Below, in pieces: positions 63,979 through 64,000 of a stretch of 64,000 nucleotides of DNA (positions are counted from its first letter, which is position 1; each line of letters starts with the position of its first letter). The position numbers and the translations under genes were made by a program. The notes under the pieces are model-generated. The model saw nothing but the letters and a program-made list of their open reading frames with translations. It searched no databases and was not told where the DNA came from. The stretch is from JANNWF01 sp038205755 (GTDB taxonomy: Bacteria > Pseudomonadota > Gammaproteobacteria > Xanthomonadales > Xanthomonadaceae). The stretch is taken from positions 1 to 64,000 of the forward strand of contig JBBRBN010000006.1 in the NCBI GenBank assembly GCA_038205755.1, written 5' to 3'.

Positions 63979-64000
63979 TCGGATGATCGGGTCTCAGGAA

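Overview
The window looks like chromosome from a high-GC gammaproteobacterium of the Xanthomonadales/Lysobacterales group, plausibly Rhodanobacteraceae-like. The basis is the order asd-fimV-truA-trpF-trpB-trpA-accD and tpiA-secG-tRNA-Leu-nuoA-N, separate nuoC and nuoD genes, an Oar-like TonB receptor, GTAG-type REP palindromes and heptanucleotide arrays in spacers. No rRNA, CRISPR array, phage or intact transposase was seen. The species cannot be named from sequence alone.

Layout. 1-2.6 kb: the end of a probable lasso-type RiPP locus (precursor at 585-767, partial reading frame running off the left edge), a nested ~480-bp palindrome, and an OmpA protein. 2.7-18 kb: mostly carbon and lipid metabolism (prpD, fadH, ppnN, TonB receptor, two-domain acyltransferase, PBP-OmpA fusion, pirin, class III aminotransferase, glutathione peroxidase). 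18-27.5 kb: PHA depolymerase, a second copy of the structured repeat, methyltransferase plus SrkA kinase, cyclophilin, DEAD-box helicase, small Cys proteins, acyl-CoA dehydrogenase and a katG remnant. 27.7-34.1 kb: tyrA, then the peroxide block ahpD-ahpC / oxyR-histidine kinase, and a DUF3501 gene. 34.2-49.4 kb: the complete 14-gene nuo operon, read leftward. 49.4-52.7 kb: tRNA-Leu(GAG), secG, tpiA, a frameshifted lipoprotein globin, a truncated secreted protein and an SDR. 52.7-53.3 kb: a dense REP and heptamer array. 53.3-64 kb: a 2OG-Fe(II) oxygenase, glmM, accD, trpA, trpB, trpF, truA, fimV and asd.

How parts fit. OxyR (with both redox cysteines) sits divergent from ahpC, and a four-part OxyR-type site abuts the -35 of the ahpC promoter. 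AhpD follows AhpC after a terminator hairpin. The nearby katG remnant suggests catalase-peroxidase was lost here and AhpCD took over. Complex I is intact, but two of its intercistronic spacers hold inverted pairs of heptamer arrays. The trp genes are translationally coupled to each other and to truA or accD neighbours.

The observations most worth following are the lasso-type precursor, the 157-bp structured repeat whose two copies differ only by pairing-preserving substitutions, and the inverted heptamer cassettes inside the nuo operon.
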